The position numbers and the translations under genes are program-made. A DNA stretch of 64,000 nucleotides, from the NCBI RefSeq assembly GCF_021391675.1, contig NZ_CP090095.1, forward strand, positions 129,501 through 193,500. The letters are read 5' to 3'. This stretch comes from Neorhizobium galegae (GTDB lineage: Bacteria; Pseudomonadota; Alphaproteobacteria; Rhizobiales; Rhizobiaceae). This document shows positions 1 to 7,293 of the stretch, one piece after another. The first letter of the stretch is position 1; the number at the start of each line of letters is the position of its first letter. The notes beneath the pieces were generated by a model that saw only the letters and a program-made list of their open reading frames with translations, did not search any database and was not told where the DNA came from.

Positions 1-30
1 ACACTCGGCCTCACATTCCTGACCAAGTAG
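1..30 (+). CDS. 3' end of an upstream gene, probably an ABC transporter component
   Basis: The first ten codons read as TLGLTFLTK followed by TAG, six bases before the GTG of the ABC ATPase. The spacing suggests the last gene of the same operon, probably a permease. Too little is visible to identify it, so this rests on frame and position only. Confidence 0.4.
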   Translation, partial: TLGLTFLTK

Positions 31-36
31 GTTCCC

Positions 37-1095
37 GTGACCGTATCCCTGACCATCGAAAACCTTGTCGCCCATTACGGAACCACTCAGGTTCTGAAAG
101 ACCTGTCGATTTCCGTTGCGGCCGGCGAACTCGTGTCGCTGCTCGGCTCCAGCGGCTGCGGCAAGACGACGACGCTGCGCCTGGTGGCAGGGTTCCTTCA
201 GCCGACCAGCGGCCGGATCAGGCTCGGCGACCGCGATCTGACGACGTTGCCGGCCCATGCCCGCGATATCGGTCTCGTGTTCCAGAACTACGCGCTTTTC
301 CCGCACCTGACTGTTCTGGATAATGTCGCGTTCGGCCTGAAGCAGCGCGGCTTGGCTAAGACGGATCGTACCAAACGGGCGACGGCGATGCTGGAACGCG
401 TCGGCCTTGCGCCGCTCGCCGACCGTCTGCCGGCAGCGCTCTCCGGCGGCCAGAAACAGCGCGTCGCGCTCGCCCGCGCTCTCGTTATCGAGCCGCCGCT
501 ATTGATGTTCGACGAGCCGCTCTCCAACCTCGATGCCAAGCTCAGGATCGACATGCGCGTCGAGATCCGCCAGCTCCAGCGCGCCAATGGCACCACGTCG
601 CTCTACGTCACCCACGATCAGGAGGAAGCCTTTTCGATCTCCGATCGCGTCGCGATCATGAATGCCGGCCGCATCCTGCAGCTCGACACGCCTGAAGTGC
701 TCTATCAGAAGCCGGCCAGCGCCTTCGTTGCCCGCTTCGTCGGGTTCGAGAACCTGATCCGCATGAAGGTCGTCGACCGCCAGTCGGCGATGGTCACCGC
801 CGAAGCTGCAGGCGGCACGCGGCTTCACATTTCCCAGGACCTGTTCGGCCCGATCAAGGACGATTTCATCCTGGCCTGCCGCGCCGACGGGCTTGCGGTC
901 CGCCGCGAGGGCGAAGGCATCCCGGCGGTGCTCGGGACGCGCACCTATCTCGGTCGTGCCTATCAATACAAATGCGAAACGGCTGCCGGCGAAATCACCG
1001 CCAATGGCCCGCTTTCCGACCCGCTGGATGCCGGCGCAAAGGCGGTCCTCGCGCCGCTGCCGGAGCAGTGCTGCATCCTCGATCCGGAAAACTGA
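37..1095 (+). CDS. ABC importer ATP-binding protein (PotA/FbpC type)
   Basis: This is a 352-residue cytoplasmic ATPase that would energise an importer of the polyamine, ferric-ion or phosphonate type. The Walker A motif GSSGCGKTTT lies near residue 37, the signature LSGGQKQR near residue 133 and the Walker B sequence LLMFDEPLSNLD follows. The switch sequence is YVTHDQEEA. The last 100 or so residues form the TOBE-like regulatory domain typical of this subfamily. It starts with GTG six bases after the preceding stop, which implies an operon whose other members lie outside the window. The substrate cannot be deduced. It resembles the ATPase at 38792. Confidence 0.9.
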   Translation: MTVSLTIENLVAHYGTTQVLKDLSISVAAGELVSLLGSSGCGKTTTLRLVAGFLQPTSGRIRLGDRDLTTLPAHARDIGLVFQNYALFPHLTVLDNVAFGLKQRGLAKTDRTKRATAMLERVGLAPLADRLPAALSGGQKQRVALARALVIEPPLLMFDEPLSNLDAKLRIDMRVEIRQLQRANGTTSLYVTHDQEEAFSISDRVAIMNAGRILQLDTPEVLYQKPASAFVARFVGFENLIRMKVVDRQSAMVTAEAAGGTRLHISQDLFGPIKDDFILACRADGLAVRREGEGIPAVLGTRTYLGRAYQYKCETAAGEITANGPLSDPLDAGAKAVLAPLPEQCCILDPEN

Positions 1096-1135
1096 GCCCG
1101 AAATAGAATACGAACCGGGCCGTTTGCCGGGGGCG

Positions 1136-1149
1136 TTGACGCAGGTCAA
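1136..1149 (+). promoter_or_regulatory. FixK/FNR-type binding site upstream of ccoN
   Basis: TTGACGCAGGTCAA is a perfect TTGA-N6-TCAA dyad, 83 bases before the ccoN ATG. It is the canonical operator of FixK/FnrL-type activators and sits at a distance that allows class II activation. A FixK gene lies at 12283-13038. Confidence 0.85.
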
Positions 1150-1232
1150 ACCCCCGATGCGGTCCGTATGTCAGCACATCATGGTCACAATCCTTCAACC
1201 GGCAGCGCATTTGCGCTGTGAGGCCAAAGACC

Positions 1233-2858
1233 ATGAATTACGTCTCAGAAACACTCTGGCTGGCAATCGGCACCTTCCTGGTGTTGCTCGCTGCCGCTTA
1301 TACCCATGACAGCCTGTTTGCAGCCCATATGTGGGTTCTGTTCTTCGTGCTGCTGATCAGCACGGTCGTTTTGATGCGCAGGATTTCCTTTGCGCCGCAG
1401 TCGTCCGCGATAAGCCCGCCGGCAAAATCCGAATATTTCGACGAGGTGGTCAAATATGGCACCGTCGCCACCGTCTTCTGGGGCGTCGTCGGTTTCCTGG
1501 TCGGGGTCGTCATCGCCCTGCAGCTTGCCTTTCCGGACCTGAACATCGAGCCCTGGTTCAATTTCGGCCGCCTGCGGCCGCTGCATACCTCGGCTGTCGT
1601 CTTCGCCTTCGGCGGCAATGCATTGATCACCACGTCGTTTTATGTGGTTCAGCGCACCTGTCGCGCCCGCCTTTTCGGCGGCAATCTCGCCTGGTACGTG
1701 TTCTGGGGTTATCAGCTCTTCATCGTCATGGCGGCGACCGGCTATCTGCTCGGCATCACGCAGGGGCGTGAATATGCAGAGCCGGAATGGTATGTGGACC
1801 TCTTCCTGACGGTCGTCTGGGTCGCCTATCTCGTCGTCTTCCTCGGCACCATCCTGAAGCGCAAGGAGCCGCATATCTATGTGGCGAACTGGTTCTATCT
1901 CGCCTTCATCGTGACCATCGCCATGCTGCACGTGGTGAACAACCTGGCGATCCCGGTCTCCTTTCTCGGCGTAAAAAGCTATTCGGCCTTCTCGGGTGTC
2001 CAGGATGCGCTGACCCAGTGGTGGTACGGGCATAACGCGGTTGGTTTCTTCCTGACCGCCGGCTTCCTCGGCATGATGTATTATTTCGTGCCGAAGCAGG
2101 TCAATCGCCCGGTCTATTCCTACCGGCTGTCGATCATCCACTTCTGGGCGCTGATCTTCCTCTATATCTGGGCCGGCCCGCACCACCTGCACTATACCGC
2201 GCTGCCCGATTGGGCCCAGACGCTCGGCATGGTCTTCTCCATCATGCTCTGGATGCCTTCCTGGGGCGGCATGATCAACGGTCTGATGACGCTCTCGGGC
2301 GCCTGGGACAAGATCCGCACCGACCCGATCGTCCGCATGATGATCATCGCCATCGCCTTCTATGGCATGTCGACCTTCGAAGGCCCGATGATGTCGATCA
2401 AGGCGGTCAACTCGCTCAGTCACTATACGGACTGGACGATCGGCCACGTGCATTCCGGTGCACTCGGCTGGGTCGGCATGATCACCTTCGGCGCCATCTA
2501 CTATATGACGCCCAAGCTCTGGAACCGCGAACGCCTCTACAGTCTCGACCTGGTCAACTGGCACTTCTGGCTCGCCACCCTCGGCATCGTCGTCTACGCC
2601 GCCGTCATGTGGGTCGCCGGCGTGCAGCAGGGCCTGATGTGGCGCGAATACGACAACCAGGGCTTCCTCGTCTATTCCTTCGCGGAAACCGTCGCGGCCA
2701 TGTTCCCTTACTACCTGCTGCGTGCGGTAGGCGGCGCCATGTACCTCGCCGGCGGGCTCATCATGGCCTTCAACGTCACCATGACCATCCTCGGTTACCA
2801 ACGGCAGGAGCGGGTTCGGGGCGGTGCTTCCCCAGCCGCTCTCCAGCCGGCCGAATAA
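1233..2858 (+). CDS. ccoN: cbb3-type cytochrome c oxidase subunit I
   Basis: This is the catalytic heme-copper subunit of the high-affinity cbb3 terminal oxidase, an inner-membrane oxygen reductase used at low oxygen. The 541-residue protein is almost entirely transmembrane. Heme and copper ligand signatures are visible: [12 protein letters not shown], the YGHNAVGFF copper-B region, [15 protein letters not shown] and HVHSGALGW. An in-frame GTG lies 15 bases upstream, but ATG at 1233 gives the usual N-terminus [10 protein letters not shown]. It is the first gene of ccoNOQP (fixNOQP) and follows a FixK site. The identification is firm. Confidence 0.97.
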   Translation: MNYVSETLWLAIGTFLVLLAAAYTHDSLFAAHMWVLFFVLLISTVVLMRRISFAPQSSAISPPAKSEYFDEVVKYGTVATVFWGVVGFLVGVVIALQLAFPDLNIEPWFNFGRLRPLHTSAVVFAFGGNALITTSFYVVQRTCRARLFGGNLAWYVFWGYQLFIVMAATGYLLGITQGREYAEPEWYVDLFLTVVWVAYLVVFLGTILKRKEPHIYVANWFYLAFIVTIAMLHVVNNLAIPVSFLGVKSYSAFSGVQDALTQWWYGHNAVGFFLTAGFLGMMYYFVPKQVNRPVYSYRLSIIHFWALIFLYIWAGPHHLHYTALPDWAQTLGMVFSIMLWMPSWGGMINGLMTLSGAWDKIRTDPIVRMMIIAIAFYGMSTFEGPMMSIKAVNSLSHYTDWTIGHVHSGALGWVGMITFGAIYYMTPKLWNRERLYSLDLVNWHFWLATLGIVVYAAVMWVAGVQQGLMWREYDNQGFLVYSFAETVAAMFPYYLLRAVGGAMYLAGGLIMAFNVTMTILGYQRQERVRGGASPAALQPAE

Positions 2859-2870
2859 GGAGGGATATCC

Positions 2871-3602
2871 ATGTCCATTCTCGACAAACATCACTACATC
2901 GAACGCAACGCAACCCTGCTCCTGGTCGGCTCGCTGCTCGTCGTTTCGATCGGCGGCATCGTGGAAATCGCACCGCTCTTCTATCTCGAAAACACCATCG
3001 AGAAGGTGGAAGGCATGCGGCCCTATTCGCCGCTCGAGCTGGCCGGGCGCGATATCTACATCCGCGAAGGCTGTTATGTCTGCCATAGCCAGATGATCCG
3101 CCCCTTCCGCGACGAGGTGGAGCGTTACGGTCACTACAGTCTGGCGGCCGAATCCATGTACGACCATCCGTTCCAGTGGGGATCGAAACGCACCGGCCCC
3201 GATCTCGCCCGCGTCGGCGACCGCTACTCGAACGAATGGCACGTCCAGCACCTGATCGAACCACGCGACGTCGTGCCGGAGTCGGTGATGCCGAGCTACG
3301 CCTTTCTCAAGGAGACGCCGCTCAAGATCACCGACGTTTCCATGGGGCTGAAGGCGAACCGCGCCGTCGGCGTCCCCTATTCGGACGAGATGGTGGCGAG
3401 CGCCAAGGCGGATCTTTCCGCCCAGGCCGACCCGAATGCCGACACCTCCGGCCTGCTGGCCCGCTATCCCAAGGCCAAGGTCGGCGATTTCGACGGCAAT
3501 GCCCAGAACCTGACGGAGATGGATGCGCTGGTCGCCTATCTGCAGATGCTCGGCACGCTGGTCGATTTCTCGACCTACGACGATGCCGCCGGTTACCGCT
3601 GA
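2871..3602 (+). CDS. ccoO: cbb3-type cytochrome c oxidase subunit II (monoheme)
   Basis: This is the membrane-anchored monoheme cytochrome c subunit that passes electrons from CcoP to CcoN. It has 243 residues. The N-terminal hydrophobic anchor spans roughly residues 15-35, and the heme c site CYVCHS lies near residue 69. SVMPSYAFL carries the distal methionine region. It starts 12 bases after ccoN behind an AAGGAGG-like ribosome site and is co-transcribed with ccoN, ccoQ and ccoP. Confidence 0.97.
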   Translation: MSILDKHHYIERNATLLLVGSLLVVSIGGIVEIAPLFYLENTIEKVEGMRPYSPLELAGRDIYIREGCYVCHSQMIRPFRDEVERYGHYSLAAESMYDHPFQWGSKRTGPDLARVGDRYSNEWHVQHLIEPRDVVPESVMPSYAFLKETPLKITDVSMGLKANRAVGVPYSDEMVASAKADLSAQADPNADTSGLLARYPKAKVGDFDGNAQNLTEMDALVAYLQMLGTLVDFSTYDDAAGYR

Positions 3603-3614
3603 AGGGACAAGTCC

Positions 3615-3767
3615 ATGGAATTCTACACGGCCATGCGCCACTTCGCCGATAGCTGGGGTCTGCTTGCCATGACCCTGTTCTTCCTCGGCGTTCTCGTCTT
3701 CACCTTGCGCCCCGGCGCGAAAGCCTCTGCAGACGAGGCCGCCCGGATCCCTCTGAAGGAGGATTGA
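3615..3767 (+). CDS. ccoQ: cbb3-type oxidase small subunit CcoQ
   Basis: This 50-residue protein has one transmembrane segment (residues about 14-33, GLLAMTLFFLGVLVFTL), followed by a short polar tail ending in PLKED. It lies between ccoO and ccoP, with ATG 12 bases after the ccoO stop. Size, topology and position match CcoQ/FixQ, which stabilises the cbb3 complex. Sequence conservation in this family is low, so the assignment relies mainly on context. Confidence 0.9.
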   Translation: MEFYTAMRHFADSWGLLAMTLFFLGVLVFTLRPGAKASADEAARIPLKED

Positions 3768-3769
3768 AC

Positions 3770-4633
3770 ATGGCGGAAAAACATATCGACGAATTGAGCG
3801 GCGTTGAGACCACCGGCCACGAGTGGGACGGCATCCGCGAACTCAACAATCCGCTGCCGCGCTGGTGGCTCTGGACCTTCTATGCCTGCATCCTGTGGTC
3901 GGTCGGGTATGCGATCGCCTACCCTTCCATTCCCCTCCTGACCGACGCGACGAAGGGTCTGCTTGGTTATTCGAGCCGCGCCGAGCTTGCGGCCGACCTC
4001 GACGGTGCGAAGACCGCCCAAGGCGGCATCCTGGAGAAAATCTCCAGTTCGTCGCTGGAAGAGATCCTCGCCGACCCCCAGCTTAGCCAGTTCGCAACCG
4101 CAGGCGGCGCGGCCGCCTTCCGCGTCAACTGCACCCCGTGCCACGGCACGGGTGCCGCCGGCGGGCAGGGCTATCCCAACCTCAACGACAACGACTGGCT
4201 GTGGGGCGGCGATGTCAACGCTCTTTACCAGACGATCGCCCATGGCATTCGCGATCCCGCCGACGGGGAGACCCGCATCTCCGAAATGCCGGCCTTTACG
4301 GATATGCTGAAGCCGGACGAGGTGCGCCAGGTAGCCGCCTACGTGGTGAGCCTCACCAGAACCCCGCGCGATCCAGCGATGGTCGAGCCGGGAAAACAGC
4401 TCTTCGCCGACAACTGTGTCTCTTGTCATGGCGAGAAGGCCGAGGGCAACCGCGATCTCGGTGGGCCGAGCCTTGCCGATGCGATCTGGCTGAAGGCCCG
4501 CGGCGAGGCGGAGATTGCCAGGCAGATCCAGGCCCCGAAACACGGCGTCATGCCGGCCTGGGAAGCTCGCCTCGGAGACGTCGCCGTCAAACAGCTCGCC
4601 GTCTACATTCACTCGCTCGGCGGCGGGGAGTGA
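3770..4633 (+). CDS. ccoP: cbb3-type cytochrome c oxidase subunit III (diheme)
   Basis: This is the diheme cytochrome c subunit that accepts electrons from soluble or membrane c-type cytochromes. It has 287 residues. The N-terminal region carries the family motif EWDGIRELNNPLPRWW and then a membrane anchor. Two periplasmic heme sites follow, CTPCH and CVSCH. A TTG six bases upstream is in frame, but ATG at 3770 has a GGAGG ribosome site inside the end of ccoQ. It is the last gene of ccoNOQP, and its stop abuts a toxin-antitoxin relic on the other strand. Confidence 0.97.
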   Translation: MAEKHIDELSGVETTGHEWDGIRELNNPLPRWWLWTFYACILWSVGYAIAYPSIPLLTDATKGLLGYSSRAELAADLDGAKTAQGGILEKISSSSLEEILADPQLSQFATAGGAAAFRVNCTPCHGTGAAGGQGYPNLNDNDWLWGGDVNALYQTIAHGIRDPADGETRISEMPAFTDMLKPDEVRQVAAYVVSLTRTPRDPAMVEPGKQLFADNCVSCHGEKAEGNRDLGGPSLADAIWLKARGEAEIARQIQAPKHGVMPAWEARLGDVAVKQLAVYIHSLGGGE

Positions 4634-4915
4634 TCAGGCTTCCGCCGACAGATACAGCAGTTCGATACCGGCCGGGGCGCGAATGCCCCGGTCGTTGGTC
4701 AGGAAGACCTCGCATTACAAGGCTTCGGCGGTCGCGACGTGGATGGCGTCAATGAGCTTGATGTTGAGTTCGGCGGCGCGCTTGATGAGAGCAAGACTGA
4801 CGGGCTTGAGCGATATAAAGCCGGCGTTGCTCAAAATGGCGAGGAAAACAGCGGACATCCGGAGCATCGATCCGAGGAGACATTTCACGGAGGAAGCCAG
4901 CCGTCTCTCCATCTC
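4634..4915 (-). pseudogene. Decayed VapC-like PIN-domain toxin, C-terminal half
   Basis: Read on the minus strand, this shows a PIN-domain C-terminus: IKRAAELNIKLIDAIHVATAEAL, an in-frame TAA at 4717-4715, then EVFLTNDRGIRAP and ELLYLSAEA before TGA at 4634. The DAIHVATA and FLTNDRG motifs carry conserved acidic residues of PIN ribonucleases. The N-terminal half with the first catalytic aspartate (LDTNV-like) is missing, and the upstream reading frame is broken. This looks like a remnant of a VapC toxin and should be inactive. It lies directly after a VapB-like relic. Confidence 0.7.
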
Positions 4916-5055
4916 AGGCGTCGACGACGGCTGGGGGAAGATCCTTCAGCTTATCGACGACGACCTCTGCACGTGAACGATTGACGAGCGGCGGCGGCAT
5001 CAATCCGCGACAGTATCTCGTCATCCACTTCGATTTCCAGCCTGTGCAGGCCCAT
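4914..5055 (-). pseudogene. Frameshifted VapB-like antitoxin relic
   Basis: From ATG at 5055 the minus strand reads MGLHRLEIEVDDEILSRIDA and continues AAARQSFT. The frame then breaks near 4970, and the neighbouring frame continues RAEVVVDKLKDLPPAVVDA to TGA at 4914. Joined, this is a 47-48 residue ribbon-helix-helix-like antitoxin. The sequence fits a small indel near 4970. A GTGCA-TTT-TGCAC dyad at 5084-5096, just upstream, resembles an autoregulatory operator. The identity as a VapB relative is inferred from the adjacent PIN relic. Confidence 0.6.
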
Positions 5056-5083
5056 GGTCTTCTCCCGGTTGCGGGGAAGAATA

Positions 5084-5096
5084 GTGCATTTTGCAC
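5084..5096. promoter_or_regulatory. Dyad upstream of the antitoxin relic
   Basis: GTGCATTTTGCAC has five-base arms around TTT and lies 29 bases before the antitoxin start on the minus strand. It may be the former self-regulatory operator of the toxin-antitoxin pair. This is inferred from position only. Confidence 0.35.
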
Positions 5097-5134
5097 GTCC
5101 CGCCAGAATGTCGCGGTCTGCCGCCCTCGCCCGG

Positions 5135-5148
5135 TTGACTTTGGTCAA
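5135..5148 (+). promoter_or_regulatory. FixK/FNR-type binding site upstream of ccoG
   Basis: TTGACTTTGGTCAA is a perfect TTGA-N6-TCAA dyad 49 bases before the ccoG ATG. It gives ccoGHIS its own oxygen-responsive promoter, separate from ccoNOQP. Confidence 0.85.
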
Positions 5149-5197
5149 GGGAGATTGCCCGCGACGGTGCGAGAATATGGCCACAAAGGATTGGCCA

Positions 5198-6787
5198 ATG
5201 AATCTCTACACAGCCTCCCACCTGCAGCAGAACGGTTCGTCCGTCGAGCGGATCGACGTCCAGCCCGTGCATTCGCCGGGAACGCCAAGCAGGCCGCTTT
5301 ACGAGAAGCGCAAGAAGATCTTTCCGAAACGGGCCGAAGGGCGTTTCCGCCGCTTCAAATGGCTGGTGATGCTGATAACCCTCGGCATCTATTACCTGAC
5401 ACCTTGGATCCGCTGGGACCGCGGCCCCTTCGCACCCGACCAGGCAGTGCTCGTCGATCTGGCGAGCCGCCGTTTCTATTTTTTCTTCATCGAGATCTGG
5501 CCGCAGGAATTCTTCTACGTCGCCGGGCTTCTGGTCATGGCGGGTTTCGGCCTTTTCCTCGTGACCTCGGCCGTCGGTCGCGCCTGGTGCGGTTATGCCT
5601 GTCCGCAGACGGTCTGGGTCGATCTTTTTCTGGTCGTCGAGCGCTTCATCGAGGGCGACCGCAATGCCCGCATCAAGCTCGACGCCGCGCCATGGAGCTT
5701 CGACAAGCTCTGGAAGCGGGTCGCCAAGCACGCCACATGGCTGGTCATCGCGGTGGCGACCGGTGGCGCCTGGATCTTCTATTTTGCCGACGCGCCCTCG
5801 CTCGCCTTCGATTTCGTGACCGGCCAGGCGGCGCTGGTTGCTTATTCGACCGTTGCTACCCTGACGGCCACGACCTACGTGTTCGGCGGGCTGCTGCGCG
5901 AACAGGTCTGCATCTACATGTGTCCCTGGCCGCGCATCCAGGCCGCCATGGTGGACGAGAGCTCGCTGGTCGTCACCTATAACGACTGGCGCGGCGAGCC
6001 GCGCAGTCGCCATGCCAAGAAGGCGGTAGCAGCCGGGCAGCCGGTCGGCGATTGCGTCGATTGTAATGCCTGCGTGGCGGTCTGTCCCATGGGCATCGAC
6101 ATCCGCGAGGGACAGCAGATGGCCTGCATCACCTGTGCGCTCTGCATCGATGCCTGCGACGGCGTGATGGACAAGATCGGAAAGCCGCGCGGGCTGATCG
6201 CCTATGCGACGCTCGACGAATACGACGCCAACATGGCGCTCGCCACGAGCGGCGGCACGACTGCGATCGACCCGGCGCGTGTGCGCAATCCGGACGGTTC
6301 CTTCATCGACAAGGTCCGCCACTTCGACTGGAGGGTGATCTTCAGGCTCCGCACGCTGATCTATCTTGGTGTCTGGTCGGCCGTCGGTCTCGGCCTCATC
6401 TTCGCGCTCCTGTCGCGCGACCGGCTGGAGGTCAATGTGCTCCATGATCGCAACCCGCAATTCGTGCTGGAATCGGACGGTTCCATCCGCAACGGCTACA
6501 CGATCCGGCTGCTCAACATGATCCCGGAGCCGCGCACCATCATGGTCTCGATGGAAGGCCTGCCCGAAGCGACGATGAAGATCTCCGGCGTCACGGATGT
6601 ACCGGGCCGCCTCTTCGCGGTGCAGGTGGAGCCCGACAAGACGCTTGCCTTGAAGGTCTTCGTCACCCTTCCCAAGGATGCCGTTTCCTCCGAGGCCGTC
6701 GACTTCCATTTCATCGCCGAGGACCGGCCGAGCCACGAAAAGGACAGCTATTCAGCGGTCTTCAACACGCCGGGGGCCAGAAAGTGA
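5198..6787 (+). CDS. ccoG: cbb3 oxidase assembly protein CcoG (FixG), polyferredoxin type
   Basis: This is a 529-residue membrane iron-sulfur protein needed for cbb3 oxidase copper loading; related proteins are described as cupric reductases. Several transmembrane segments are visible (for example MLITLGIYYLTPW), with the NapH-like motifs GYACPQTVW and CIYMCPWPR. Two [4Fe-4S] motifs follow, CVDCNACVAVCP and CITCALCIDACD, and the C-terminal part is an Ig-like FixG domain. The open frame extends upstream to 5054, but ATG at 5198 has AAGGA seven bases before it and starts downstream of the FixK site, so it is preferred. Confidence 0.95.
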   Translation: MNLYTASHLQQNGSSVERIDVQPVHSPGTPSRPLYEKRKKIFPKRAEGRFRRFKWLVMLITLGIYYLTPWIRWDRGPFAPDQAVLVDLASRRFYFFFIEIWPQEFFYVAGLLVMAGFGLFLVTSAVGRAWCGYACPQTVWVDLFLVVERFIEGDRNARIKLDAAPWSFDKLWKRVAKHATWLVIAVATGGAWIFYFADAPSLAFDFVTGQAALVAYSTVATLTATTYVFGGLLREQVCIYMCPWPRIQAAMVDESSLVVTYNDWRGEPRSRHAKKAVAAGQPVGDCVDCNACVAVCPMGIDIREGQQMACITCALCIDACDGVMDKIGKPRGLIAYATLDEYDANMALATSGGTTAIDPARVRNPDGSFIDKVRHFDWRVIFRLRTLIYLGVWSAVGLGLIFALLSRDRLEVNVLHDRNPQFVLESDGSIRNGYTIRLLNMIPEPRTIMVSMEGLPEATMKISGVTDVPGRLFAVQVEPDKTLALKVFVTLPKDAVSSEAVDFHFIAEDRPSHEKDSYSAVFNTPGARK

Positions 6788-7293
6788 GCACGACGAAAAT
6801 GAACACGATCCCAGCAAAATCCTTCGTCTTCACCGGTTGGCATATGGTCGGCGTGCTGGTGCTCTTCTTCGGCACCATCATCTCGGTCAATTTCTACATG
6901 GCCTACAACGCGGTCACCAGCTGGAGCGGGCTGGTGGCGGAGAATACCTATGTCGCCAGCCAGCAGTTCAACGGCAAGGCGGCCGAGGCGCGGACGCTGA
7001 TGGCCACGGGTGTCACCGGCCGCGTTACAGTCAACAGCTCCGAGCTACGTTACGAGGTCTTCCACCCGAAGAACGGGCCGGTCGCGGCCGATACGCTGAC
7101 GCTCAAGTTCAAGCGGCCGGTCGGCGAACATCAGGATTTCCAACTCGACCTCGTTCCCGTTGCCAAGGGGGTCTTCACCGCCACCCACGAAATCCTGCCC
7201 GGCCACTGGATCGTCGATGCGAGCGCCATCCGGGATGGCAAGCGCATCCTGCATCAGGCCGAACGGATCGCGGTCTTGAGGAGGGCAGAATGA
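6784..7293 (+). CDS. ccoH: cbb3 oxidase assembly protein CcoH (FixH)
   Basis: This 169-residue protein has one N-terminal transmembrane segment (about residues 18-40) and a periplasmic FixH domain with the motif NFYMAYNAVTSWSGLVAENTY, of which FYMAY is typical. It starts with GTG in a GTGA overlap with the ccoG stop and ends in an ATGA overlap with ccoI, so translation is probably coupled. It takes part in cbb3 maturation. Confidence 0.92.
   Translation: MSTTKMNTIPAKSFVFTGWHMVGVLVLFFGTIISVNFYMAYNAVTSWSGLVAENTYVASQQFNGKAAEARTLMATGVTGRVTVNSSELRYEVFHPKNGPVAADTLTLKFKRPVGEHQDFQLDLVPVAKGVFTATHEILPGHWIVDASAIRDGKRILHQAERIAVLRRAE

Noticed and set aside
1245..3641. 798-codon open frame on the minus strand
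   Set aside because: It is antisense to ccoN and ccoO, which have clear catalytic motifs. Long antisense frames are frequent in high-GC DNA.
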